DNA from: an uncultured Shinella sp.
GTDB taxonomy: Bacteria > Pseudomonadota > Alphaproteobacteria > Rhizobiales > Rhizobiaceae
NCBI GenBank assembly: GCA_946481465.1
Contig: CAMLOC010000012.1
Span: 1 to 16,790 of the forward strand
Direction of reading: 5' to 3'
DNA length: 16,790 bases
Both the position numbers and the translations under genes were made by a program. The notes beneath the pieces were generated by a model, which saw only the letters and a list, made by a program, of their open reading frames with translations, was not told the DNA's origin and did no database searches. Below are positions 8,151 through 15,680 of this stretch, in pieces. Within the stretch, counting starts at the first letter, position 1. The number at the start of each line of letters is the position of its first letter.

Positions 8151-9835
8151 TGACGTCTTCCCAACCCAATCTCATCGACGTGCAAGGGCTTTCCCTCGCG
8201 GTCAGGAGAACGAATATCGACGTCGTGAAAGGCGTGGACTTCCAGGTCGCGCCCGGCGAGATCGTCGGGATCGTCGGAGAATCGGGCTCCGGCAAGACCC
8301 TGGCGGCGCGGGCGATCATCGGCCTGGAGCCGCCGGCGATCCGGCGCTCGGCCGGCTCGATCCGGTTCCTGGGCCGGGAGATTTCCGAAATGCCGCCGAA
8401 GGACCTGCGCCGCATCCGCGGCGCCGAGGTCGGTATGGTGTTCCAGGAGCCGATGACCTCGCTCAACCCGTCGATGACGATCGGGCGGCAGCTCGAGGAG
8501 GGGCTTGTCCTCCACCGGGCGCTCACCGCCGCCGCGCGCAGGGCGGAAATCCACGACATGCTGGTCCGGGTCGGCATCACCGATCCGCAGAATGCCGTCG
8601 GCGCCTTCCCCCACCAGTTCTCGGGCGGAATGCGCCAGCGCATCATGCTTGCCTCCGTGATGCTCCTGAAACCCAGGCTGCTGATCGCCGACGAGCCGAC
8701 AACCGCGCTCGATGCGGTCGTGCAGCGCGATGTGCTCGAATTGATGGTCGAGCTGACGCGGGCGAACAACACCGCGGTGCTGATGATCAGCCACGATCTG
8801 GCGATGGTCGCGCGCTATACGCAGCGGGTGATCGTCATGCAGTCCGGCGAGATCGTCGAGGCGGGCGCGACGGACGATATCCTGCGGGCACCCCGGCATC
8901 CCTATACGCGCAAACTGCTTTCGGCCATGCCGCGTCGCCTGGAGGCGCGGCCCGCGCCTGCGCAGGGACGCACGCCGGTCGTCGCCGTCCGGGATCTGGT
9001 CGTCGAATACAGCGGCCGGCGACACCTGTGGAAGACGTCGCCCCCCAAACGCGCCCTGAAGGGCGTCAGCCTCGAAGTCGCACCGGGCGAGGTCGTGGCG
9101 ATCGTCGGCGGCTCGGGCTGCGGCAAGACGACACTCGGGCGAACCATCGCCGGTCTCCTGAAGCCGACCGGCGGCAGCATCCTTTTCGACGGCAAGCCGA
9201 TCGACAAGAGCGAGGATGCCTTCCGGGACTACCGGCTGAATTGCCAGATGGTGTTCCAGGATCCCTATGCGTCGCTTGATCCGCGCATGACGATCGGCCA
9301 GCTCGTCGGCGATGCGCTTCGCCACGTCCCGGGGATGAGCGGCGCGGAAAAGCGCGCGCGCGTCCTCGAGGTCATGCAGGAGGTGGGCTTGAGCGAGATC
9401 CATGCGGAACGCTATCCCCACGAGCTTTCCGGCGGGCAAAGGCAGCGCATCGCCATTGCCCGCGCGGTGATCCGCCGCCCGCGCTTCGTGATCGCCGATG
9501 AGCCCGTTTCCGCGCTCGACGTGACCGTGCGCGCGCAGGTTCTCGACCTGCTCGCCGAATTGCAGCGGCGCCACGGCTTCTCCTGCCTCTTCATCAGCCA
9601 CGACCTCAGCGTGGTCGAGCAGGTCGCGGATCGTGTCATCGTCATGCAGGATGGCCAGATCGTGGAAAGCGGCACGCGGGACGATATCTTCGACGCGCCG
9701 CGGCACGATTATACGCGCAAGCTGCTTTCCGCCATTCCCGCGCTGGAAACGACGGATAGCGGCGGGGTACGCCTCAAATGGCGGTTCGATGACGGTGGTG
9801 TCCGCGACGCGCCCCGGACCATGGCCCTCTCCTGA
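8147..9835 (+). CDS. ABC transporter ATP-binding protein with two fused ATPase domains (GsiA/DppD-DppF type)
   Basis: A 562-residue protein joining both nucleotide-binding domains of a peptide-type importer. Domain 1 has Walker A GESGSGKT (44-51), Q-loop VFQEPMTSLNP, signature FSGGMRQR (from 159) and Walker B LLIADEPTTALD. Domain 2 has Walker A GGSGCGKT (321-328), Q-loop VFQDPYASLDP, signature LSGGQRQR (from 428) and Walker B FVIADEPVSALD. Both have switch histidines in ISHDL. Each half ends with the oligopeptide-type tail, HPYTRKLLSAMP and HDYTRKLLSAIP. The fusion is the usual GsiA or YejF layout. The second Walker A has Gly where Glu is common. Start is ATG 8147 (ATGA overlap with the permease) or the adjacent ATG 8150. 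It should power import on the cytoplasmic face. The amidohydrolase follows after 23 bp. Confidence 0.95.
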   Translation: MMTSSQPNLIDVQGLSLAVRRTNIDVVKGVDFQVAPGEIVGIVGESGSGKTLAARAIIGLEPPAIRRSAGSIRFLGREISEMPPKDLRRIRGAEVGMVFQEPMTSLNPSMTIGRQLEEGLVLHRALTAAARRAEIHDMLVRVGITDPQNAVGAFPHQFSGGMRQRIMLASVMLLKPRLLIADEPTTALDAVVQRDVLELMVELTRANNTAVLMISHDLAMVARYTQRVIVMQSGEIVEAGATDDILRAPRHPYTRKLLSAMPRRLEARPAPAQGRTPVVAVRDLVVEYSGRRHLWKTSPPKRALKGVSLEVAPGEVVAIVGGSGCGKTTLGRTIAGLLKPTGGSILFDGKPIDKSEDAFRDYRLNCQMVFQDPYASLDPRMTIGQLVGDALRHVPGMSGAEKRARVLEVMQEVGLSEIHAERYPHELSGGQRQRIAIARAVIRRPRFVIADEPVSALDVTVRAQVLDLLAELQRRHGFSCLFISHDLSVVEQVADRVIVMQDGQIVESGTRDDIFDAPRHDYTRKLLSAIPALETTDSGGVRLKWRFDDGGVRDAPRTMALS

Positions 9836-9858
9836 GGCCGCGAGACAGGAGACGAGCC

Positions 9859-10893
9859 ATGCCAAGGCCCTATGATCCGAAAGGCAACGCCGTCCGCTCC
9901 CTTCTGGAGGCGGCACAGTGGCAGGCGCATGATGACGAGCCGGTGATGGAGCCGGACCTGCCGATCGTCGACCCGCACCATCATCTCTGGATCAAGCCGG
10001 ACGACAGCTACCTTGCCGGCGATCTCGAACGCGATCTCGGGAGCGGCCATAACATCCTGGCGACGGTGTTCATCGAATGCGTCACCGCCTATCGGACCGA
10101 CGGCCCGCCCGAGACGAGGCCCGTCGGCGAGACGGAATTCGTCCTTCGAAGCCTTCCCCGGCGCGGTTCGGGAACCCGCTTCGCCGCCGGGATCGTCGGC
10201 CGGGCGGATCTGTCGCTCGGCGAAAGGGTAAGACCGGTTCTCGAGGCCCAGATCGAGGCGGGGCAGGGCCGTTTTCGCGGTATCCGGCGGCCGCTCCGCT
10301 GGGATCCGGAAGGCATCGGCCTGTTCGGCAAGCCGTTCCCGTCGTCCCTCGCGATGGACGGGGCGTTCAGGCGGGGCGTGGCCGAGCTGGAGCCGCTGGG
10401 CCTGAGCTTCGACGGATGGCTCTTCCATCATCAGCTTCACGAATTCGCCGATCTCGCAGCCGCCTTTCCGAACACGCTGATGATCCTCAATCACGTGGGC
10501 GGGCCGCTGGGCGTGGGGCGGTTTGCCGGAAAACGGCAGGAGGTCTTTCAGGCCTGGCGGCGATCCATGGCCGATCTCGCGTCGAGGCCCAACGTCATGG
10601 TCAAGATCGGCGGCCTCGGAATGCTCTACTACGGCTTCGACTTCCATACCCGTCCGCAGCCCGCGCCCTCCTCGGTGCTTGCGCAAGCCTGGGCGCCCTA
10701 CGTGCTGGAATGCATCGACCTGTTCGGCCCGTCCCGCTGCATGTTCGAGAGCAATTTCCCCGTCGACAAGCAGAGTTGCAGCTATCGCTCCCTGTGGAAC
10801 GCCTTCAAGCGCATAACCGCGGCCTTCTCGGATGCCGACAAGGCGGAGCTGTTCTCCCGGACGGCCGCGAGGGTCTACCGGCTGGATATCTGA
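9859..10893 (+). CDS. TIM-barrel metal-dependent amidohydrolase (amidohydrolase family 2)
   Basis: A 344-residue amidohydrolase-2 protein of the COG3618 type, a group with 2-pyrone-4,6-dicarboxylate lactonase (LigI) and sugar-lactonase relatives. It shows VDPHHHLW at residues 37-44 (first-strand metal or active-site histidines), WLFHHQLHE around 187-195, LNHVGGP at 210-216, and ESNFPVD ending in the likely catalytic Asp303. There is no signal peptide, so it is cytosolic. These enzymes hydrolyse lactones or amides of carboxylic acids, so it may work on the imported compound or on a product of the alpha/beta hydrolase. AGGAG at 9845-9849 supports ATG 9859. It is the last gene of the operon and its end overlaps the M20 gene tail-to-tail by 19 bp. 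Family is firm, substrate unknown. Confidence 0.92.
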   Translation: MPRPYDPKGNAVRSLLEAAQWQAHDDEPVMEPDLPIVDPHHHLWIKPDDSYLAGDLERDLGSGHNILATVFIECVTAYRTDGPPETRPVGETEFVLRSLPRRGSGTRFAAGIVGRADLSLGERVRPVLEAQIEAGQGRFRGIRRPLRWDPEGIGLFGKPFPSSLAMDGAFRRGVAELEPLGLSFDGWLFHHQLHEFADLAAAFPNTLMILNHVGGPLGVGRFAGKRQEVFQAWRRSMADLASRPNVMVKIGGLGMLYYGFDFHTRPQPAPSSVLAQAWAPYVLECIDLFGPSRCMFESNFPVDKQSCSYRSLWNAFKRITAAFSDADKAELFSRTAARVYRLDI

Positions 10894-12326
10894 TCGCGCG
10901 CGGCGCTTTCCGCGGCATGAGCCGGCACGGCCGGCATCACGTCATCGGGGATCGGATTGACGAAGGGCGTGCCCTCCAGCCGCGCCGCGTGATCCGCCTT
11001 GGCCTTTTCGATCAATGCGGGCTCGGCGAAGAGATCGACCGCCGTCGCGGCCATGACCTTTGCCGCATGCACCATGCCCTTGTGGGCCGCCGGCAGTTTT
11101 CCCTGTGCGACGAGTTGCCAGGAATGCCCGGGCGTGCCGACGGCATAGGTCGCGCCGCGCATCTGAACCGTCGGAACCACCCAGCTCACGGTTCCGACGT
11201 CGGTGGAACCGCTCGTGCCGTCGCCGCTTTCCGGGGGAAAGACGACGTCGCACAGCACGACACCCTTCCGCTCCTTCAGGCCGAAGCGGGAGAAGGCCGC
11301 CTTGATATCTTCCGGGGTGAAGGTGCGCTGGAAGCCTGCCGCGACCTCCCGGTCGTCGTCGCTGAAGACCGGCGGGCCCAATTCGCAAAGATTCTCGTGC
11401 ATCAGAGTTTCCAGCGGCGTGTTGCCGATGAGGTTTGCATCCCCGCTGATCATCTCGCTGCGAACGGTCGTGCCCGTCATCAGCGCCGCGCCCTTCGCGA
11501 CATCCTTGACCCGTGCAACCAGGTCGTTCAGCTCCGGCAGGCTTCGCGCCCGCACGAGGTAGCGGACGGTCGCGCGGGCCTGCACGACATTGGGGGCGTG
11601 ACCGCCCGTGTCGGTGACCGCGTAGTGCACGCGCGCCGTCGGCGGCATGTGTTCCCGAAGATAGTTGACGCCGACATTCATGAGTTCGACGGCATCGAGG
11701 GCACTCCGTCCCAGATGGGGCGACGAGGCCGCATGCGCCGCCCGCCCGGCGAAATGGAAGAACAGTTCGTTGCACGCGAGCGAGACCGGATTGTTGACGC
11801 CGGCGAAGGGTGCGGGGTGCCAGGAAATGGCCACGTCCACATCGTCGAAGACGCCAGCGCGCACCATGAAACCCTTTGACGACCCTCCCTCTTCCGCAGG
11901 ACATCCGTAGTAGCGGATGCGCCCGGGAAGGCCGTTGCGGGCGAGGTGGTTCCTGACGGCCGTCGCCGCCAGAAGGGCGCCCGCGCCGAGAAGATTGTGT
12001 CCGCAGCCATGGCCGTGTCCGCCTTCGACGAGCGGCTTCTCCTCGGCCAGGCCGGCCTGCTGGCTGAGACCGGGCAGGGCGTCATATTCCCCGAGGATCG
12101 CAATGACGGGTCCGCCTTCGCCGGCCTCGCCCATGACCGCGGTCGGCATTCCGGCGAGGCCGCGGTGAACGCGAAACCCTTCCGCCGCGAGGATCTCGAC
12201 ATGCGCGGCCGAGGAGCGAACTTCTTCGTAGTTGATCTCCGGCATATCCCAGACGCGGTCGCTGAGCGCGGTAAATACGGGCGCTATCTCGTCCACACCC
12301 TGCCAAACATCGCTGCGTCTCGTCAT
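10875..12326 (-). CDS. M20-family amidohydrolase, AbgB-like
   Basis: A 483-residue M20D metallo-amidohydrolase resembling the p-aminobenzoyl-glutamate hydrolase subunit AbgB. Metal-site motifs are HGHGCGHN (104-111), PAEEGG with the catalytic Glu pair near 145-146, and SWHPAP with His170. A GTPGHSWQ motif near the C-terminus is typical of AbgB-like proteins. The middle (about 180-300) is the dimerisation lid domain, containing GRAAHAAS. Such enzymes cleave N-acyl amino acids and related amides in the cytosol. No AbgA partner is nearby, so a homomeric enzyme with a different substrate is possible. ATG 12326 is preceded on its strand by GAGGG. Although opposite in strand, it sits directly against the importer operon and may act in the same pathway; that link is inference. 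Confidence 0.93.
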   Translation of the reverse strand: MTRRSDVWQGVDEIAPVFTALSDRVWDMPEINYEEVRSSAAHVEILAAEGFRVHRGLAGMPTAVMGEAGEGGPVIAILGEYDALPGLSQQAGLAEEKPLVEGGHGHGCGHNLLGAGALLAATAVRNHLARNGLPGRIRYYGCPAEEGGSSKGFMVRAGVFDDVDVAISWHPAPFAGVNNPVSLACNELFFHFAGRAAHAASSPHLGRSALDAVELMNVGVNYLREHMPPTARVHYAVTDTGGHAPNVVQARATVRYLVRARSLPELNDLVARVKDVAKGAALMTGTTVRSEMISGDANLIGNTPLETLMHENLCELGPPVFSDDDREVAAGFQRTFTPEDIKAAFSRFGLKERKGVVLCDVVFPPESGDGTSGSTDVGTVSWVVPTVQMRGATYAVGTPGHSWQLVAQGKLPAAHKGMVHAAKVMAATAVDLFAEPALIEKAKADHAARLEGTPFVNPIPDDVMPAVPAHAAESAARDQISSR

Positions 12327-12386
12327 CGGATGCCCTCATATTGACGGCAAGACAGATACCGCAGGACGGACGCTTCGCCAACAAAA

Positions 12387-12407
12387 GTTTTTCATTTTTA
12401 GAAAAAC
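12387..12407. promoter_or_regulatory. AT-rich palindrome upstream of the M20 gene
   Basis: GTTTTTC (12387-12393) and GAAAAAC (12401-12407) are perfect 7-bp arms around ATTTTTA. It lies about 60-80 bp upstream of the M20 start, in the 134-bp gap after the transporter gene. It stands out sharply from the GC-rich surroundings. It may be a regulator site or promoter-region element for the M20 gene. On the minus strand TTTT follows, so a weak terminator of the transporter gene is the alternative. Confidence 0.5.
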
Positions 12408-12460
12408 ATTTATGTGGTTTGACCGCAGGATCGCGGCTGCCATCGCCGGAAAGGGCGCGG

Positions 12461-13450
12461 CTAGCCCGCCCGCACAGGTTCCGCGTCCGGCGTATTGTCG
12501 CGCTCCGCATAGACGCGCGCCAGCCAGGCGCAGACCATGAGCTGGATCTGGTGGAACAGCATCAGCGGCAGCACGATCGCGCCGATCGACTGGCCGGCGA
12601 AGATGACGCTCGCCATCGGCACGCCGCTGGCAAGGCTCTTCTTCGAGCCGCAGAAGACGGCGGTGATGCGGTCCTCATGGTTGAGGCCGATGAGCTTGCC
12701 ACCGACGCTGGTGATGACCAGCACCGCGGCAAGCAGCAGGCTGTCGACGATGATAAGCAGGGCAAGGTCACCCACCGCAAGCCGATGCCAGATGCCCTCC
12801 GTCACTGCATCGGAGAAGGCGAGGTAGACGACCATCAGGATCGAGCCGCGGTCGAAGGGGTTGAGCAGCGCCTTCTTGGAGCGGATCCAGTTGCCGATGA
12901 AGGGTTGCAGGATCTGCCCGGCCACAAAGGGCAGGAAGAGCTGGAGCATGATCTTCCAGATCATGTCGAAGGACACGCTGACATGGCCGCCGGCCGAGAA
13001 GAGCAGGGCCACGAGGGCCGGCGTCAGGAAGATCCCGAGAATGTTGGAGGTCGAGGCGGCGCAGATCGCGGCCGGCACGTTGCCCTTGGCAATCGAGGTG
13101 AAGGCGATCGACGACTGGACGGTCGAGGGCAGCACGCACAGGAACAGCAGGCCGAGATAGATCGGCTGGTCGATGAGCCAGGGCGAGAACAGGCCGAGCC
13201 CGAGGCCGAGCAGCGGGAAGATGACGAAGGTCGTCACGAGGATGAAGAGCTGCAGGCGCCAGTGCAGGAAGCCGGCGACCACCACGTCGGTGGAAAGACG
13301 CGCCCCGTGCAGGAAGAAGAGGATGGCGATCGCGACATTCGTGGCGATGCCGAACCATGCCGCCGGCTCTCCGGAAATAGGCAGCAGCGAGGCGAGCAGC
13401 ACGGCGCCGACGAGCAGCATGGTGAATGTATCGGGCAGCAGGCGTTTCAT
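12461..13450 (-). CDS. bile acid:sodium symporter-like transporter (SBF-like, YfeH type)
   Basis: A 329-residue integral membrane protein of the BASS superfamily, SBF-like (YfeH) branch. About nine to ten hydrophobic helices run along the chain, starting with FTMLLVGAVLLASLLPI. Family-like blocks include ILFFLHGARLS near residue 45, VLPSTVQSSIAFTSIAKGN near 105-125 and AVFCGSKKSLASGVPMA near 260; the latter two look like the discontinuous helices that bind sodium and substrate. Members move organic anions with sodium, but the ligand of this branch is poorly known. ATG 13450 has no strong ribosome binding site. It diverges from the LysR gene at 13539, with a perfect palindrome between, so it is probably controlled by that LysR protein. 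Confidence 0.92.
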   Translation of the reverse strand: MKRLLPDTFTMLLVGAVLLASLLPISGEPAAWFGIATNVAIAILFFLHGARLSTDVVVAGFLHWRLQLFILVTTFVIFPLLGLGLGLFSPWLIDQPIYLGLLFLCVLPSTVQSSIAFTSIAKGNVPAAICAASTSNILGIFLTPALVALLFSAGGHVSVSFDMIWKIMLQLFLPFVAGQILQPFIGNWIRSKKALLNPFDRGSILMVVYLAFSDAVTEGIWHRLAVGDLALLIIVDSLLLAAVLVITSVGGKLIGLNHEDRITAVFCGSKKSLASGVPMASVIFAGQSIGAIVLPLMLFHQIQLMVCAWLARVYAERDNTPDAEPVRAG

Positions 13451-13511
13451 CAGGTCACGGATCCCAGTCTCGACAGACCGTCAAAATGCGATATCCTGTT
13501 TTGCGATGCAA

Positions 13512-13528
13512 TCGATAACGCTTATCGA
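13512..13528. promoter_or_regulatory. perfect palindrome in the transporter-LysR divergent gap
   Basis: TCGATAA (13512-13518) and TTATCGA (13522-13528) are exact 7-bp arms around CGC. The site lies 11 bp before the LysR start and 62 bp before the divergent transporter start. LysR regulators usually bind such dyads between themselves and a divergent target. It fits the choice of 13539 and not 13506 as LysR start, because otherwise the dyad would be coding. Confidence 0.6.
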
Positions 13529-13538
13529 GAAACGTGAT

Positions 13539-14390
13539 ATGCTCGACCTCGCCCAGCTCCGCAGCTTCGTCATGGTGGCCCAGACGGGGAGTTTCACCCT
13601 CTCGGCCGAGCGGCTGGGGCTCGGCCAGTCGACCGTCAGCCAGCATCTCCAGCGGCTGGAGCGCAGCCTCGGCCGGCGGCTCGTCGACCGCGACACGCAT
13701 GCGGCGCGGTTGACGGGCGACGGGGAGGCGCTGTTGCCGGATGCCCGGAAGCTGCTGGCCCTCGAGCGGCAGACCGTCGCCCGGTTCGACACGGATGCGC
13801 CGCGCGGTCCCTTTCGCCTCGGCGTCTCGGAGGACCTCGTGAGCGGACAATTGCCGGGGCTCCTCGAGGATTTCATCGCCGACCACCCTTCCGTCGATCT
13901 CCAGCTTTCCGTCGCCCTGTCCAAGACGCTTGCCGAGATGCAGGATCGCGGCGAACTCGATCTCGTCATGGCCAAGCGCCGGATCGGCGAGCAGCGCGGC
14001 GATGCGATCCTGCGCGAACCGCTCGTCTGGCTGGCGAGCGATCCGGAGGCGGTGCTGGCAAAACCCGTGCTGCCGCTGATCGCGTTCCCGCCGCCGAGCC
14101 TGACCCGTCTGTTGCTGATGGAGGCACTGGAGCGCAGCGGCAGGCCGTGGCGCATCGTCTGCTCCTGCCAGAGCCTCAGCGGGCTGACGGCGGCGGCGCG
14201 TGCGGGCATGGGCGTGCTGGTGCAGCCGCGCAGCCTGGCGCCGTCGGGTCTGCGGGAAATCGCGCCGCCGCTCCTGCCGCATCTGGAGGATGTGGAATTC
14301 GTGCTTGTGAAAGGGCGCTCGGGCAATCCGGCGACCATTTCGGCGTTTTCCCGCAAGATCAGGGATCGCTTCGGCAGCGGCTTCGCCTGA
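13539..14390 (+). CDS. LysR-family transcriptional regulator
   Basis: A 283-residue LysR regulator. Residues 1-60 are the winged HTH: LDLAQLRSFVMVAQTGSFT, then the recognition region SAERLGLGQSTVSQHLQRLE and RSLGRRLVDR. Residues from about 88 (GPFRLGVSEDLVSGQLP) to the end form the periplasmic-binding-protein-like effector domain, slightly shorter than usual. The start ATG 13539 matches the family N-terminus; an in-frame ATG at 13506 would add 11 residues and place the palindrome at 13512-13528 inside the gene. It diverges from the SBF-like transporter gene, the common arrangement for a LysR activator and its target. Its inducer is unknown. Confidence 0.92.
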   Translation: MLDLAQLRSFVMVAQTGSFTLSAERLGLGQSTVSQHLQRLERSLGRRLVDRDTHAARLTGDGEALLPDARKLLALERQTVARFDTDAPRGPFRLGVSEDLVSGQLPGLLEDFIADHPSVDLQLSVALSKTLAEMQDRGELDLVMAKRRIGEQRGDAILREPLVWLASDPEAVLAKPVLPLIAFPPPSLTRLLLMEALERSGRPWRIVCSCQSLSGLTAAARAGMGVLVQPRSLAPSGLREIAPPLLPHLEDVEFVLVKGRSGNPATISAFSRKIRDRFGSGFA

Positions 14391-14580
14391 ACCCGATCAC
14401 ATATGGCCCCGCAGCGTCAGGCAGGGCGGGCATGGCCGACGAACTTGCTGCCGTGAAGGTGAAGAGACAGATGCGGAACGAACGGCGCTGCGGCCGGGCG
14501 CTGGGCACCGGCTGCTTGTCGTCTTCCGTCCCGCACCCATTCGGAATAGGAGGCGGTCTGTTGAGCGTTGGCGGTTGGGG

Positions 14581-14605
14581 GGGCGGCGGCACGATACCGC
14601 CGCCC
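14581..14605 (-). terminator. GC-rich hairpin after msrA
   Basis: GGGCGGCGG (14581-14589) and CCGCCGCCC (14597-14605) are perfect 9-bp arms around a 7-base loop, 12 bp past the msrA stop. No T-run follows on either strand, so it would be an unusual or Rho-assisted terminator. It may serve both msrA and the LysR gene converging from the left. The rest of the 227-bp gap shows no supported gene. Confidence 0.6.
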
Positions 14606-14617
14606 TGGGCCATGGGC

Positions 14618-15130
14618 TTAGGCGACGGCACTCGCCCTTCGCGGCAATACCCAGTTCGGCCGCACGAAATGACATGTGTAGCCGTTCGGAATACGCTCCA
14701 GATAATCCTGGTGCTCAGGTTCGGCCTCCCAGAAATCACCGACCGGCTCAACTTCGGTGACCACCTTGCCGGGCCACAATCCCGACGCGTCGACGTCCGC
14801 GATCGTATCCAGCGCAATTGCCTTCTGCTCGTCGCTGGTGAAATAGATCCCCGAGCGGTAGCTCGTGCCGCGATCGTTGCCCTGCCGGTCGGGCGTCGTC
14901 GGATCGTGAATCTGAAAGAAGAATTCCAGCAGCCGCCGATAGGGCATCGTCGATGGGTCGAAGATGATCTCGATCGCCTCGGCATGGGTGCCGTGATTGC
15001 GATAGGTCGCGTTCGCCACGTCACCCCCCGAATAGCCCACACGGGTGGAGATCACCCCGGGCAGCTTGCGGATGAGATCCTGCATGCCCCAGAAACAACC
15101 CCCGGCCAGAACAGCACGTTCGCTCGTCAT
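14618..15130 (-). CDS. msrA: peptide-methionine (S)-S-oxide reductase MsrA
   Basis: A 170-residue MsrA. The catalytic motif GGCFWG gives the nucleophile Cys12. Family blocks [45 protein letters not shown] and [21 protein letters not shown] are all present, and Cys153 in the last is the likely resolving cysteine. It reduces the S epimer of methionine sulfoxide, free or in proteins, using thioredoxin. No signal peptide is seen, so it is cytosolic. Its ATG overlaps the msrB stop by 4 bp (ATGA), so the two are coupled in one operon and together repair both epimers after oxidative damage. A GC hairpin lies just downstream. Confidence 0.97.
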   Translation of the reverse strand: MTSERAVLAGGCFWGMQDLIRKLPGVISTRVGYSGGDVANATYRNHGTHAEAIEIIFDPSTMPYRRLLEFFFQIHDPTTPDRQGNDRGTSYRSGIYFTSDEQKAIALDTIADVDASGLWPGKVVTEVEPVGDFWEAEPEHQDYLERIPNGYTCHFVRPNWVLPRRASAVA

Positions 15131-15576
15131 CGGATATCCTCCACTTGGTCGACATAGTCTGCGTATCCTTCAGCCGCCATCTTCTCGCGCGGCACGAAAC
15201 GCAGCGACGCCGAATTGATGCAGTAGCGCAGGCCGCCGCAATCGCTTGGACCGTCAGGGAATACGTGCCCCAGATGGCTGTCGCCGTGCTTCGACCGCAC
15301 TTCCGTGCGGATCATGCCGTGGCTATTGTCACGCAGCTCGGTAACATTTGCGGATTCGATCGGCTTGGTAAAGCTCGGCCATCCGCAGCCCGACTCGAAT
15401 TTGTCCGACGATGCGAACAGCGGTTCGCCCGAGACGATATCGACATAGATGCCCGGTTCCTTGTTGTGGAGCAGCGCGCCGGTTCCCGGGCGCTCTGTCG
15501 CATTCTGCTGCGTCACCCGATACTCTTCGGGCGACAGTCTGGCGATCGCGGCTTCCGTCTTTCTGTAAGCTGTCAT
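15127..15576 (-). CDS. msrB: peptide-methionine (R)-S-oxide reductase MsrB
   Basis: A 149-residue MsrB. Catalytic Cys119 lies in [11 protein letters not shown] and the likely resolving Cys64 in [18 protein letters not shown] is also conserved. It reduces the R epimer of methionine sulfoxide with thioredoxin. The two CxxC pairs that hold structural zinc in many MsrB proteins are absent: those places read IYVDIVSGE (43-51) and RSKHGDSH (94-101), so this is the zinc-free form. The start is ATG 15576, set by an excellent ribosome binding site AAAGGAGGT at 15581-15589. An in-frame upstream start near 15633 is not favoured because it precedes this site. First gene of the msrB-msrA operon, 104 bp after the LysR gene. 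Confidence 0.97.
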   Translation of the reverse strand: MTAYRKTEAAIARLSPEEYRVTQQNATERPGTGALLHNKEPGIYVDIVSGEPLFASSDKFESGCGWPSFTKPIESANVTELRDNSHGMIRTEVRSKHGDSHLGHVFPDGPSDCGGLRYCINSASLRFVPREKMAAEGYADYVDQVEDIR

Positions 15577-15580
15577 GGAC

Positions 15581-15589
15581 ACCTCCTTT
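15581..15589 (-). promoter_or_regulatory. near-perfect ribosome binding site of msrB
   Basis: Read leftward, AAAGGAGGT stands four bases before the ATG at 15576. It is the best match to the 16S rRNA anti-SD sequence in this window, fixes the msrB start and predicts strong translation. Confidence 0.85.
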
Positions 15590-15619
15590 GAGTTCCTGCC
15601 CGAGAAATGGATATCCGAT

Positions 15620-15645
15620 CCGCGGCTGTCCAATACGCCGCGGCT
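15620..15645. repeat. direct repeat upstream of msrB
   Basis: The octamer CCGCGGCT occurs at 15620-15627 and 15638-15645, an 18-bp period, in the 104-bp leader between the LysR gene and msrB. Its core CCGCGG is itself a palindrome. It could be a pair of regulator half-sites at the msrB promoter. The region is GC-rich, so chance is possible. Confidence 0.35.
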
Positions 15646-15680
15646 ATAGTTTCAATGTGGCGGAAGCATTCCAGCCGCAT

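Noticed and set aside
10077..11879. Long plus-strand open frame across the amidohydrolase and M20 genes
   Set aside because: It reads out of frame through one gene and antisense through the other, and shows no protein motif.
12338..12367. ATATTG just upstream of the M20 gene as another copy of the GntR element
   Set aside because: The second arm ATGTGCAAT is missing at the required distance; only six bases match.
14391..14617. A small gene between the LysR gene and msrA
   Set aside because: Frames here have no sound start with a ribosome binding site and no recognisable protein; the only clear structure is the hairpin at 14581-14605.
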